NCBI GenBank assembly: GCA_903853185.1
Contig: CAINSX010000019.1
Location: 1-38,154, forward strand
DNA from: an uncultured Opitutia bacterium
Lineage (GTDB): Bacteria > Verrucomicrobiota > Verrucomicrobiia > Opitutales > UBA953
Length of the DNA stretch: 38,154 nucleotides
Direction: 5' to 3'
Numbering within the stretch: the stretch's first letter is position 1; each line of letters begins with the position of its first letter. The position numbers and the translations under genes were made by a program. The notes under the pieces are model-generated. The model ran no database searches. It was not told the origin of the DNA and saw nothing but the letters and a program-made list of their open reading frames with translations. Positions 1 through 11,105 of the stretch are shown here, one piece after another.

Positions 1-513
1 ATCGGCTTCGGCCGGCGAGTAGGCGACGCGGGCGGCGAGATTACCGCCTGCGGAGAAACCGAGGATGCCGACCTTCTTCGGATCTGCATTCCATTCCTTA
101 GCATGCTCGCGGACGATCTGAATGGTGCGGCGTGCGTCCATGACGGGGACGGTCCAAGGCTTCTCGTTGTCACGACGGGGCACGCGATAACGCAGCACGA
201 CGGCGGCGCTGCCGAAAGCGTTGAGGCGACGGGCGACTTCGGCGCCTTCGTGCTCTTCGGCGAGGATGCCATAGCCGCCGCCGGGGCAGACGATGACGAT
301 GGGGGCGCCGGGCTTGGCGGCCGGATAGACCACGAACTCGGGAATCATCACGTCGGTGCGGTGCCCATTTTTATTGATGATGCCCTTGGGGTCCTGGCCG
401 GGCTTGGCTTTCAGGGTTTCGGCGGGAGGCGCGCCTTCCCACACTGGAGCAGGAGGGAGCGAAGCGGCGCCGAGGGATGCGCAGAGCAGACTGAGGAGGA
501 GCGGTGTCTTCAT
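1..513 (-). CDS. Secreted alpha/beta hydrolase (esterase-like), 3' end cut by window edge
   Basis: The frame is open from an ATG at 513 to the left edge, giving 171 codons with no stop. The product starts with a Sec signal (MKTPLLLSLLCASLGAAS). It then shows the oxyanion-hole strand IVIVCPGGGYGILAEEHEG, the RYRVPRRD segment and the nucleophile elbow GFSAGGNLAAR, so the catalytic Ser is present. The Asp and His of the triad would lie outside the window. It is a close paralogue of the next upstream gene (522-1373), sharing these motifs nearly word for word, and starts 8 bases after that gene's stop, so it is probably the last known gene of the efflux operon. Family knowledge: such periplasmic hydrolases often de-acetylate carbohydrates, but the substrate here is unknown. 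Confidence 0.9.
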   Translation of the reverse strand, partial: MKTPLLLSLLCASLGAASLPPAPVWEGAPPAETLKAKPGQDPKGIINKNGHRTDVMIPEFVVYPAAKPGAPIVIVCPGGGYGILAEEHEGAEVARRLNAFGSAAVVLRYRVPRRDNEKPWTVPVMDARRTIQIVREHAKEWNADPKKVGILGFSAGGNLAARVAYSPAEAD

Positions 514-521
514 AGGAAAGT

Positions 522-1373
522 TCAGAGGGGAGAGAGTAGGCGCTGGTCGACGAGCCACGCACGGAGGGTTTCGGTCCAGACCTTCGCGGCTTCACAGCGA
601 TCGGTCGCGCCCCAACCGTGACCGCCTTTGGCCCAGACGTGGACTTCAGCAGAGCCGCCGAGGGACTTGAGCTTCGCGGCGAGCGCCATCGAGCCTTCGG
701 CCGGGATGCGATCATCCGCGCTATGAGCAAAGAAAGCCGGCACGGGCTTCGGGCCCTTCAGAGGCACCACGCCTTCCGGCCCGTCGCGGAGGACACTGTC
801 GGGCTGATCTTTTTCAAAAAGGTAAGCCGGGTAGATCATGATAGCGAAATCCGGACGAGGAACGGCGACATCCGAAGGCGAATAAGCCGCGCGGGCGGCG
901 AGATTACCACCAGCGGAGAAGCCGAGGATGCCGACCTTGGCCGGATCGGCGTTCCATTCCTTGGCCCGGGCGCGGACGATTTCCAGCGAGGCGCGGGCGT
1001 CGATGAGCGGCACGATCCACGGGCGCAGCGGGTCGCGGCGTGGGACGCGGTAGCGCAGGATGACGGCACCGCAGCCATAGGCGTTGAGTCGCTTGGCGAC
1101 CTCGTCGCCTTCGTGTCCATCAGCGAGTCCGCTGTAACCGCCGCCGGGGCAGATCAGGATGATGGGCGAATTCGGGCGGGGCGAGGGCCAGGGCGTGAGC
1201 TCGGGTGCGAACACGTTACCACGATGCCCCGGAGTACGGGTTCCGTGCGGATCCTGACCTTCCTTCATCGTCAGGGTCTCGCCTGGCGGCTTGCCTGGAA
1301 AGACATCGAAGGTCGGCAGAGGATCGGCCGTGAGCGTAAGGACGGCAAGGAACGCGGGGAGCAGGGATCTCAT
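522..1373 (-). CDS. Secreted alpha/beta hydrolase (acetylesterase-like)
   Basis: This 283-residue protein has an N-terminal Sec signal peptide (MRSLLPAFLAVLTLTADP) and a complete alpha/beta hydrolase fold. It has an HGG-type oxyanion region (ILICPGGGYSGLADGHEG), the nucleophile elbow GFSAGGNLAAR, an acid segment HSADDRIP and the catalytic His in KGGHGWG. It resembles the broad group annotated as acetyl-xylan esterase or endo-1,4-beta-xylanase B-like hydrolase, which act on esterified sugars in the periplasm; the actual substrate cannot be read from sequence. The start codon overlaps the stop of the ABC permease gene by ATGA, so the two are translationally coupled. A paralogue follows at 513. 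Its membership of a MacAB/TolC-like operon is unusual and suggests that the exporter and the hydrolases act on a common compound (inference). Confidence 0.9.
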   Translation of the reverse strand: MRSLLPAFLAVLTLTADPLPTFDVFPGKPPGETLTMKEGQDPHGTRTPGHRGNVFAPELTPWPSPRPNSPIILICPGGGYSGLADGHEGDEVAKRLNAYGCGAVILRYRVPRRDPLRPWIVPLIDARASLEIVRARAKEWNADPAKVGILGFSAGGNLAARAAYSPSDVAVPRPDFAIMIYPAYLFEKDQPDSVLRDGPEGVVPLKGPKPVPAFFAHSADDRIPAEGSMALAAKLKSLGGSAEVHVWAKGGHGWGATDRCEAAKVWTETLRAWLVDQRLLSPL

Positions 1374-2656
1374 TCGTGTCGGAGGGCTTCGATCGGGTCG
1401 AGATTGGCGGCGCGGAGCGCCGGGTAGACGCCGGCCACAAGCCCGACGACAACGGAGAAAGCGAGACCTTGGGACATGATCACCCAGTCGAGCGTGGCGA
1501 CGGCCCCCGTGGGCAACGCCTGCGTCAGGATGTAGTTCATCAACGCGACGATTCCCATCGAGACCACGAGGCCGATGATGCCGCCGACAACGGAGATCAC
1601 CGCCGCCTCAGCGAGGAACTGCAGGAAGAGGTCCGAGCCGCGGGCGCCGACGGCCTTGCGGACGCCGATCTCGCGGATGCGTTCGTTGATGGAGGCCAGC
1701 ATCACGTTCATGATACCGATGCCGCCCACAAAGAGGGAGATGCCGGCCACGCCACCGAGCGAGAGTTTGAAGGCCGCCTCCGTCTTACGGAAATCCTCGA
1801 GCGTCTGCTCGTTGGTCGAGATCGCGAAATCGCGGAGGCCCTTGTGGCCGGCCAGCATCGTACGCTCAGTCTGCTCGACCGCGTCATGGAGGCGTTCGGC
1901 GTCGCCGATACGCAAGCCGAGGCCGCTCAGGCGATCGTTACCGATGAACTTCGCCTGGGCAGTCGAGACGGGGATGAACGCCCCGCTATTGCGCCAGCGC
2001 CAGGCACCACCGCCGCTACGCGAGTTGGCGGAACGGATCTGCATCCCGCTGCCTTCGATGTTATTGAGGACACCGATGACCGTGAAGCGGCGGCCGCGGA
2101 TCTTGATCACCTTGCCCACGGGGTCGACGTTGGCGCCGAAGAGCTCAGGCACGACGGCCGAGCCCAAGACAATCACGTCGTTCATATTGAGCACATCGAG
2201 GTCGCTGATGAACCGGCCAAAGCCGGGGTCGATCCAGCGCTTCGCGACCGGCAGGTAGTCGGCCGTAACGCCGGTGACGTAGGTGCTCGTCTCGTGGCCT
2301 TCAATGATGAGGCGTTCGTAACCGACCCGCGCCTCGGGCGAGATGTTTTCGACGAGCGGCACCGTCTTGCGGATACGGTCGACGTCGCGCATCGTCACGC
2401 CCTCGGAAAGCTCCGAGAGGTGCTCCTGCTCTTTGGGCAACTGCTCGCGGGTGACGGTGATTTTTTCGATGCCGCCCATGGCATCGACGAACTGGCGGAA
2501 GTTGCCGACCATGCCTTGGACGACCGTGACCATCGCGACGAGCGAGGCGACGCCAAGGATGATACCCGACATCGAGAGGAGCGAGCGGACCTTATTCGCC
2601 TGGAGTTCGCGGAGGCCGTTGACGACGGCGGGGCGGATGCGATCGAAGAGTTTCAT
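1370..2656 (-). CDS. MacB/FtsX-family ABC transporter permease
   Basis: This 428-residue protein has the MacB layout: an N-terminal cytoplasmic helix and first membrane segment (about residues 24-48, LLSMSGIILGVASLVAMVTV), a periplasmic MacB_PCD domain of roughly 230 residues, then the FtsX domain with three membrane segments near residues 300-330, 350-380 and 390-415. The ATPase-coupling sequence INERIREIGVRKAVGAR is intact. Members of this family work as mechanotransmission pumps that push substrates from the periplasm through a TolC-like channel, and do not import across the inner membrane. It lies between the ATPase gene (4-base overlap, 2653-2656) and the hydrolase gene (ATGA overlap), so it is co-transcribed with both. 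The substrate is unknown. Confidence 0.93.
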   Translation of the reverse strand: MKLFDRIRPAVVNGLRELQANKVRSLLSMSGIILGVASLVAMVTVVQGMVGNFRQFVDAMGGIEKITVTREQLPKEQEHLSELSEGVTMRDVDRIRKTVPLVENISPEARVGYERLIIEGHETSTYVTGVTADYLPVAKRWIDPGFGRFISDLDVLNMNDVIVLGSAVVPELFGANVDPVGKVIKIRGRRFTVIGVLNNIEGSGMQIRSANSRSGGGAWRWRNSGAFIPVSTAQAKFIGNDRLSGLGLRIGDAERLHDAVEQTERTMLAGHKGLRDFAISTNEQTLEDFRKTEAAFKLSLGGVAGISLFVGGIGIMNVMLASINERIREIGVRKAVGARGSDLFLQFLAEAAVISVVGGIIGLVVSMGIVALMNYILTQALPTGAVATLDWVIMSQGLAFSVVVGLVAGVYPALRAANLDPIEALRHE

Positions 2657-3339
2657 CGGGCGCGGTCCTCATGGACGAGACCGGCGCGCATCGAGATGAC
2701 GCGGTGGGCGTTCTCAGCGACGGAAAGGTCGTGCGTGACGAGCACCACCGTGATGCCCTCCTTGATGAGCGAGCCGAGGAGTTCGAGGATGCGGTCGACA
2801 TTCTTCACGTCGAGGTTACCCGTCGGTTCGTCGGCGAAGATGATCGAGGGCGTGCCCACGATGGCGCGGGCGATGGCGACGCGCTGGCGTTCGCCGCCGG
2901 AGAGCTGGCTCGGGCGATGGTCCAGGCGGTGCGACATCCCAACGCGCTCCAGCGCTACCTTTGCGGCCGCGGCGTTGGCGACCGGGTCGGAGTTCTCGCG
3001 ATAAAGCAAAGGTAGGGCCACGTTTTCGAGGACCGTAAGGCGCGGAAGCAGGTTGAAGGACTGGAAGACGAAGCCGACACGGTTGGAGCGGTACCAAGCG
3101 CGCAGGTCCGGATCGAGTTTGGCGACCTCCTGGCCGTCGAAGACGATGCTGCCTTCGCTCGGCGTATCCATGAAGCCTAGGATATGCATCAGCGTCGACT
3201 TACCGGAGCCGGACGGACCGAGGATCGCGACGAACTCGCCCTTCTGGAAATCGAGGTCGACACCCGCGAGGGCATGGACGGTCTCGTCGCCCATGACGTA
3301 GGCCTTGCGCAGACCGCGGATGGCGATGAGCGCGGGCAT
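2653..3339 (-). CDS. MacB/LolD-type ABC transporter ATP-binding protein
   Basis: This is a complete 228-residue ABC ATPase with Walker A GPSGSGKST (residues 41-49), a Q-loop near FQSFNLLP, the signature LSGGERQRVA near 146-155, Walker B FADEPTGNLD and the switch His in VLVTHD. This is the LolD/MacB/FtsE subgroup pattern. The frame stays open further upstream to 3420, but that region is the reading shadow of the adaptor gene; the ATG at 3339, which begins MPALIAIRGL, lies one base after the adaptor stop and gives the usual family length. It powers the FtsX-like permease encoded next, with which it overlaps by 4 bases. Confidence 0.94.
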   Translation of the reverse strand: MPALIAIRGLRKAYVMGDETVHALAGVDLDFQKGEFVAILGPSGSGKSTLMHILGFMDTPSEGSIVFDGQEVAKLDPDLRAWYRSNRVGFVFQSFNLLPRLTVLENVALPLLYRENSDPVANAAAAKVALERVGMSHRLDHRPSQLSGGERQRVAIARAIVGTPSIIFADEPTGNLDVKNVDRILELLGSLIKEGITVVLVTHDLSVAENAHRVISMRAGLVHEDRAR

Positions 3340-3340
3340 C

Positions 3341-4417
3341 TCAGCGGACGGTCGCGGGGCGGACGAGGCTGACGACGTCGCCGATCGCGACGCCTTCCTT
3401 AATCTGGGACCAGCCGGCATCGCTGAGACCCAGTTTCACCTTATGGGCATCCCACTCGCCGTCGGCGGTGCGCACATAGACGAGCCGATCGGCGCCGTCG
3501 ATGAAGACGGCCGAGACCGGTACGGCGACGCAGCCCTTGACGCTGTCAACGGTCACGGTGACGTTGGCGCTGATACCGGGGCGCACGCCGTCACCGGCCG
3601 GGAAAGAGACCTGTGTTGGGAAGACGCGCAGGTCCGGGACCTTAAGGTCGGCGGTGCCGAAGGGAGTCATGAAGGTGATCTTGCCTGGCTTGCGTAGGCT
3701 AGGAATGGAATCGAAGGTCACCATCGCGTCCTTGCCGATTTCGACGCGCGTAGCGGCGAACTCGTTGAGGTTGACGTCGACGCGCAGGATCGAGGTGTCG
3801 GACACCGTCATGATCAGGGTTCCGCTATTGATCGACTGGGCGCCGATGACGATTTGGCCCTCGAGGATGGTGCAGTCGGAGACCTGGCCGTCATGCGGGG
3901 CGCGGATGACGGTCTTACGGACGTTCTCGGAGGCCTTGTCGAGGCGGGACTGGGCAATCTCGCTCTGGAGCTTGGCGACCTCGTAGGCCGTCTTGGCGTC
4001 GAGCATCTCGCGCTCGGAGACAAAGCCCTTGGCCCGCAGCGCCTCGGAGCGGTGCAAGTCACGGGCTACTTTCTCCAGCGTGAACTTCTGCAGCTGCAGC
4101 GTGCGGCCGGCCTCGTCTTCATCGGCTTTCGCGAGGATGGGGTCGAGCTCGATGAGGATCTGATCCTTCTTCACCATGTCACCGGTCTGGACATAAAGCT
4201 TCTGAAGCTTGCCGCTGACTTCCGCCCGGATGCTGCTGAAGGTCACGGCGCGGACAAACCCCGCGGACTCGATGGTCTCGCGAATATCGCGCTTCTCGGC
4301 CTTGGCTTCGAAGGCCGGAGCGAGCGGCTGATGACCGCCGCCCTTCTTCTTAGGCCAGAAGGCGAAGGCGAGCCCGCCAACGACGGCGAGGATGACGAGA
4401 GGCTTAAGAAACTTCAT
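3341..4417 (-). CDS. Periplasmic adaptor (membrane-fusion protein, MacA/HlyD type)
   Basis: This 358-residue protein has one N-terminal membrane anchor (about residues 6-22, PLVILAVVGGLAFAFWP). A biotinyl-lipoyl-like half-motif follows (VSGKLQKLYVQTGDMVKKDQ), then a long coiled-coil hairpin (about 95-170, rich in A, E, K, R and L). The second lipoyl half (RAPHDGQVSDCTILEGQIV), a beta-barrel and a membrane-proximal domain complete it. This is the order found in MacA-type adaptors that bridge an inner-membrane ABC pump and an outer-membrane channel. Its ATG overlaps the stop of the channel gene by 4 bases, and the ATPase gene starts one base after its own stop. All three exporter parts are therefore encoded together, with the channel gene first. 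Confidence 0.93.
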   Translation of the reverse strand: MKFLKPLVILAVVGGLAFAFWPKKKGGGHQPLAPAFEAKAEKRDIRETIESAGFVRAVTFSSIRAEVSGKLQKLYVQTGDMVKKDQILIELDPILAKADEDEAGRTLQLQKFTLEKVARDLHRSEALRAKGFVSEREMLDAKTAYEVAKLQSEIAQSRLDKASENVRKTVIRAPHDGQVSDCTILEGQIVIGAQSINSGTLIMTVSDTSILRVDVNLNEFAATRVEIGKDAMVTFDSIPSLRKPGKITFMTPFGTADLKVPDLRVFPTQVSFPAGDGVRPGISANVTVTVDSVKGCVAVPVSAVFIDGADRLVYVRTADGEWDAHKVKLGLSDAGWSQIKEGVAIGDVVSLVRPATVR

Positions 4418-5979
4418 GGGGTGACGGTCAGAGGGGGGAGGGGGTCTTCGGAGCCGAGGCCGGAGCCGATCTTCTGCTCGACGGCGTCCATCGTGAAGCC
4501 GTGGCGGGAGAGAATAGAGCCGTCGAGACGCGCGACCTTGGCGGAGGCCGCGCGAGCGTCGAGATGGGACTGCACCCAGTTAAGCTGAGCGGAGTCGAGA
4601 GCGGCCTGTGCCTGGAGCACGCGGAGGACATCGGACTGGCCAGCGTCATAGCGGGCGCGTTCCCCTTCGTAGGACTTGCGTTGAAGTTCGAGGGAGGACG
4701 TGGCGGCGTCAACGCGGGCGCGCGCGGCTTCGAGGTCGCGCCAAGAAGCACGGGCCCCGAAGACGAGGCTCTGACGGGTGTCTGCGAGGCGCAGTTCGGC
4801 CTGGCGGCGGGCGCGATAAGCGGAACGTAGGTTCGCCTCGGACTCGCGGAAGCCTAGCGGGAAGCTCAGCCGGAGTTCGGCGTAATTATTCCAGCCGGAC
4901 TGCTGGCGATAGGCGTCGTAGCCACCCGAGACGCCAGTGCCGGGATTGCCGAAGCGGGAGCTGCCCACGGAAAGGTTGAGGCTCGGGTGGTCGTTCTGCT
5001 CGGCCTGGGCGACGCCAGCTTCGGCCTGGACGATATTGGAAAGCTGAATGGCTGTGCCGAAATCGAAATCAGCCACGGTCCGAATCCAGGAAGAAAAAGT
5101 CGTCGGCGCAGGTACGGCAGCGGTCGGCATGTCATCGACGAGCAGGGCCTGTTCGACCGCGGCGGCGGAACCCTGACCGAGCAGACGGCGCAGATCCATC
5201 TCCGCACCATCGAGAGACTGGCGAGCGTTGAGCACGGACACACGCTGACTGGAGACATCGGCTTCGGCCTGCAATTCTTCGAGTACCGTCGCGTCGCCGA
5301 GCGAGCGCTTGGCGCGGATCTGAGCGAGGAGCGATTCCGCCGAGCGCAGGCTCGTCTCGCGCAAGGAGACCAACGTGCGGGCACCGGCAAGCGACCAATA
5401 GGCGACTTCGGTATCGCGGATGAGATCGAGCGAAGCGGCGCGGAGAGAGAGACGATTACGATAGGCCGTCTGACGCGCGGAGATCAACGCGGTGAGGTTG
5501 ACCGCACGCCAGCCACCGGCGAGGAGCGGCTGCGTGTAGGCGATGTTCGTGCCAAGGTCGTACTGGGAAGCTGTGGCGAGATTACTAGAATCACCCCAAG
5601 TACGAGTCAGGCCGGCGCCGACCGAGAGCGTACCGCCCCAGGTGAACTTCTGACTCAGCGCGACATCCGAGTCGTGCCAGCGGGTGGCGGGAAGTCCGCC
5701 TGAGAGGTCAGCGTAAAGATGGGAGCCGCTCAGGCGATTGGTCCAGGAGAGGTTCGGATCGAAGACTGCTTCCGAGACTTCGACCGCATCCAAGGAGCGG
5801 AGGGCGTCGAGGCGGGTGACCGTCAGGCCGAGATTAAAGAGCAAGGTCCGGTCGATGGCCTTCTCCAAAGAAAGAGGGCCAGCCGGGGCCACGGCGGAGG
5901 CCGTCGACGTAGGCACGCCCAGCTCGGCGCCGCGAAGGGACGCCGCCGCCAGAAATGCCATGGTGAGGACAAGACGCAT
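4414..5979 (-). CDS. TolC-family outer-membrane efflux protein
   Basis: The protein is about 521 residues from the chosen ATG. It has a Sec signal (MRLVLTMAFLAAASLRGAEL), then two repeats of the outer-membrane efflux protein fold with the typical alternation of beta strands and long Ala/Gln/Arg-rich helices, such as SLRAASLDLIRDTEVAYWSL and ERARYDAGQSDVLRVLQAQ. The second is a classic OEP motif. The frame is open to a TTG at 6030, but that lies inside the terminator hairpin of the upstream gene. An ATG at 6000 is also possible. I prefer 5979 because it begins directly with the signal peptide and fits the promoter-like site at 5998-6026. It is the first gene of the exporter-hydrolase operon. 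Confidence 0.9.
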   Translation of the reverse strand: MRLVLTMAFLAAASLRGAELGVPTSTASAVAPAGPLSLEKAIDRTLLFNLGLTVTRLDALRSLDAVEVSEAVFDPNLSWTNRLSGSHLYADLSGGLPATRWHDSDVALSQKFTWGGTLSVGAGLTRTWGDSSNLATASQYDLGTNIAYTQPLLAGGWRAVNLTALISARQTAYRNRLSLRAASLDLIRDTEVAYWSLAGARTLVSLRETSLRSAESLLAQIRAKRSLGDATVLEELQAEADVSSQRVSVLNARQSLDGAEMDLRRLLGQGSAAAVEQALLVDDMPTAAVPAPTTFSSWIRTVADFDFGTAIQLSNIVQAEAGVAQAEQNDHPSLNLSVGSSRFGNPGTGVSGGYDAYRQQSGWNNYAELRLSFPLGFRESEANLRSAYRARRQAELRLADTRQSLVFGARASWRDLEAARARVDAATSSLELQRKSYEGERARYDAGQSDVLRVLQAQAALDSAQLNWVQSHLDARAASAKVARLDGSILSRHGFTMDAVEQKIGSGLGSEDPLPPLTVTP

Positions 5980-5997
5980 GAATGAGGGGTAGTACCT

Positions 5998-6026
5998 CAT
6001 AGAGGGGAGATTGTTCCCAGTGTAAA
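5998..6026 (-). promoter_or_regulatory. Candidate sigma70-like promoter of the exporter operon
   Basis: On the minus strand TTTACA (6026-6021) is followed after 17 bases by TCTATG (6003-5998). It lies just downstream of the terminator of the FKBP gene and would give a very short leader before the ATG at 5979. The -10 box is poor, so this is a weak call. Confidence 0.3.
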
Positions 6027-6055
6027 GCAAAGCGGCGCACCTTTCGATGCGCCGC
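6024..6055 (-). terminator. Rho-independent terminator after the FKBP gene
   Basis: Read on the minus strand, GCGGCGC (6055-6049) pairs perfectly with GCGCCGC (6038-6032) across a 10-base loop and is followed by TTTGCTTT. It lies 24 bases past the stop of the prolyl isomerase gene and insulates the exporter operon. Confidence 0.65.
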
Positions 6056-6058
6056 GAG

Positions 6059-6082
6059 GTAAGGACTGAAAACCGTCCTTAC
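6059..6082 (-). repeat. Inverted repeat overlapping the FKBP stop codon
   Basis: GTAAGGAC (6059-6066) and GTCCTTAC (6075-6082) form a perfect 8-base stem with an 8-base loop. The TAA stop at 6079-6081 lies in one arm. It is the first of two hairpins in tandem and may help termination or protect the mRNA 3' end. Confidence 0.5.
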
Positions 6083-6825
6083 TTAGCCTTCGAGATCTCG
6101 ACGAGCTCGACCTCGAACTCGAGGACGGACTTGGCGGGAATCGGGCCCTGACCCTGCTCGCCGTAGGCGATGGCAGCCGGGCAATAGAGGACGATCTTGC
6201 CGCCGACGCCGATGAGCTGGACGCCTTCGGTCCAAGCCGGAATGACGCCGCTGAGCGGGAATTCGGTCGGCTCGTTGTTGCGGGTCTTGGTGGAGTCGAA
6301 GACCTTGCCGTCGACGAGCTTGCCCTCGTAGCGGCACTTCACCGTGGAAGCGGCGGTCGGCTTCACGTCGGAGCCGGGAGCGAGAATCTTATAGCGCAGA
6401 CCCGAAGCGGTCTTCGTCACCGACTTGTCGGTGTCGATCTTGGCGAGGAACTCATCGTTCTGCTTGCCCCACTTACCGGCCTTGGCGCTGACGCGTTCCT
6501 GGAACATGGCGTCGGCACCCTCGCCGAGTTCGGCGGGGTTGAACTTCGGCTTGTCGCCGCGCATGGCCTGACGCACGCCGGCGAGGAAGAGTTCGATCTC
6601 CTCATCGTTGAGCTCGAGCTGCGAGTTCACTTGGGGCATGGGGGACTGGCTGGCGATGGAGAAGCCAAGCATGGTCCAAGCCTGTTTGACTTGATCGGGG
6701 GTGAGCGGTTTCACGATTTTTGCGGGGGGAGGAGTGGGAACCGCGGCGGCGGCAGGCTTCGCCTCATCGGCGGCATGGAGAGACGCGACGGCGACAGCCA
6801 GCGCGGCGAGGACGGGGTATTTCAT
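6079..6825 (-). CDS. Secreted FKBP-type peptidyl-prolyl cis-trans isomerase (Mip/FkpA-like)
   Basis: This 248-residue protein has a Sec signal (MKYPVLAALAVAVASLHAAD), then a Pro/Ala-rich linker. A helical FKBP_N dimerisation-type domain follows (about residues 40-130), then a C-terminal FKBP domain (about 140-245). The FKBP signature is clear: YEGKLVDGKVFDST, the Val-Ile-Pro-Ala-Trp pocket segment (GVIPAWTEGVQLIGVGGK) and the AIAYGEQGQGPIPAKSVLEFEVEL tail of conserved residues. It should catalyse Xaa-Pro isomerisation during folding of exported proteins. The start is 23 bases after the stop of carB, so it may be read through from carB or from a promoter within the carB end. Two hairpins follow the stop. 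Confidence 0.94.
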   Translation of the reverse strand: MKYPVLAALAVAVASLHAADEAKPAAAAVPTPPPAKIVKPLTPDQVKQAWTMLGFSIASQSPMPQVNSQLELNDEEIELFLAGVRQAMRGDKPKFNPAELGEGADAMFQERVSAKAGKWGKQNDEFLAKIDTDKSVTKTASGLRYKILAPGSDVKPTAASTVKCRYEGKLVDGKVFDSTKTRNNEPTEFPLSGVIPAWTEGVQLIGVGGKIVLYCPAAIAYGEQGQGPIPAKSVLEFEVELVEISKAK

Positions 6826-6847
6826 GGGAATGGGGTTCGTAGCCGAT

Positions 6848-10090
<3,243 letters not shown>

Positions 10091-10209
10091 AGTGTTCCGC
10101 GGACTGTCAGCGACCGTTGGAAGGGTGGTCAAGTGGGGACTTCTAACAATTGCGGGCGCGCCGCGGGAAGGCGCTTGCAGGGTCGTCCCGGGCGGGCATT
10201 CATCGGGGC
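10091..10209. promoter_or_regulatory. Divergent promoter region between carB and folB
   Basis: This 119-base gap separates carB (minus) from folB (plus). On the minus strand TTGACC lies at 10132-10127, 42 bases before the carB ATG. On the plus strand TTGCAG lies at 10175-10180, 35 bases before the folB GTG, with ATTCAT 17 bases further on. Both match the recurring CTTG(A/C)C box seen before many genes here. The -10 boxes are not convincing. Confidence 0.35.
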
Positions 10210-10572
10210 GTGGACATCATCAGGATAGCTGGCATCAAGTCCTTCGGACACCATGGCGCCCTGCCCGAGGAGAAGCGTCTCGGCCAGCGGTTCACCGTCT
10301 CCGTAGACCTCGAGGTCGATACCCGGCCGGCCGCCGCCGGCGACGACCTGAAGCTGACCGTCGATTACGCCCAGGTCATCCGCACGGTGGAAGCCCAGCT
10401 GACCGGCGCGCCGGTCTACCTGATCGAGACCCTGGCCCAACAGATTGCCGCCCGAATTTTGGGCACTTTCGGGGTGGTCAAGGCCGTCACGGTAGAAGTC
10501 ACCAAACCTTTCGCCCCGGTGGCCGCCGAGTTTGACGCCATTTCGGTGAAGATCCGTCGCGAGCGGGCGTGA
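10210..10572 (+). CDS. folB: Dihydroneopterin aldolase
   Basis: This 120-residue enzyme cleaves 7,8-dihydroneopterin to 6-hydroxymethyl-dihydropterin and glycolaldehyde in folate synthesis. The family signature is intact: IAGIKSFGHHGALPEEKRLG near the N-terminus, then DYAQVIRTVEAQL, the YLIETLAQQIAARIL helix holding the substrate-binding Glu, and a VEVTKPFAP strand with the catalytic Lys. I chose the GTG at 10210 because it gives the normal family length and N-terminus (VDIIRIAGIK). The longer open frame from 10150 adds 20 Arg/Gly-rich residues that do not look like this family. Its TGA overlaps the folK GTG, so the two consecutive folate enzymes are translationally coupled. Confidence 0.93.
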   Translation: MDIIRIAGIKSFGHHGALPEEKRLGQRFTVSVDLEVDTRPAAAGDDLKLTVDYAQVIRTVEAQLTGAPVYLIETLAQQIAARILGTFGVVKAVTVEVTKPFAPVAAEFDAISVKIRRERA

Positions 10573-11105
10573 AGGGGAACCCCCAGCACTTCATCCTCGG
10601 CCTAGGCAGCAACCTCGGCGACCGGGCCGATATCCTCGGCCAAGCCATCGGGCTTCTGGGCAAACTCCCCGAAACCCGAATTTTAGCCATTTCCGAGGCC
10701 GTGGACTCAGATCCGGTGGGCTATGCCGACCAGCCTAACTTCTTAAATCTTTGTCTGGTAATTACTTGTGAGTTAAATCCCGACGAACTCTTGGTAAAAA
10801 CCTTAGATGTCGAACGCCACCTCGGTCGGGAACGGACCGCTAACCGTAACGGCCCCCGGACTTTGGACATCGACCTGCTCTTCTATGAAGGGGGCGCGTG
10901 GGACAGCCCGACGGTCACCCTCCCCCACCCTAGGTGGTCTTCCCGTGGTTTTGTCGTGATCCCCCTAGGAAATCTCCTTCAGGACCCCGTCCTCGCCAAG
11001 CACCCCGCCTGGACTTCGCTCGCCGCGGAGGTCCGGTCCCTGTCCGTCGGAGGCCAAGGCCTCCGCGTATGGCAAGGCCCGACCCCCTGGAGCAAGACTC
11101 CCTGA
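10569..11105 (+). CDS. folK: 2-amino-4-hydroxy-6-hydroxymethyldihydropteridine pyrophosphokinase
   Basis: This 178-residue HPPK transfers pyrophosphate from ATP to the FolB product. Visible motifs are LGSNLGDRADIL at the N-terminus, DPVGYADQPNFLNLCLV, and the double signature NRNGPRTLDIDLLFYEG with the two metal-binding Asp residues, then LPHPR. The GTG start overlaps the folB stop by four bases (GTGA). A stretch at about 10740-10815 is clearly richer in A and T and uses TTA/AAA codons unlike the surrounding gene, though the protein motif on both sides is normal. The 3' end overlaps the start of comEC by 37 bases. Confidence 0.95.
   Translation: MKGNPQHFILGLGSNLGDRADILGQAIGLLGKLPETRILAISEAVDSDPVGYADQPNFLNLCLVITCELNPDELLVKTLDVERHLGRERTANRNGPRTLDIDLLFYEGGAWDSPTVTLPHPRWSSRGFVVIPLGNLLQDPVLAKHPAWTSLAAEVRSLSVGGQGLRVWQGPTPWSKTP

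Noticed and set aside
1376..3004. 542-codon plus-strand open frame opposite the ABC permease and ATPase genes
   Set aside because: Rich in Asp, His, Arg and Glu as expected for the complement of these genes; no domain.
6001..6030. TTG at 6030 as start of the TolC-like gene
   Set aside because: It lies at the edge of the terminator stem and T-run of the previous gene, and the added residues do not form part of a signal peptide.
10934..11068. N-terminal extension of comEC
   Set aside because: These 45 codons lie inside folK in another frame and are Arg/Pro-rich without membrane character.
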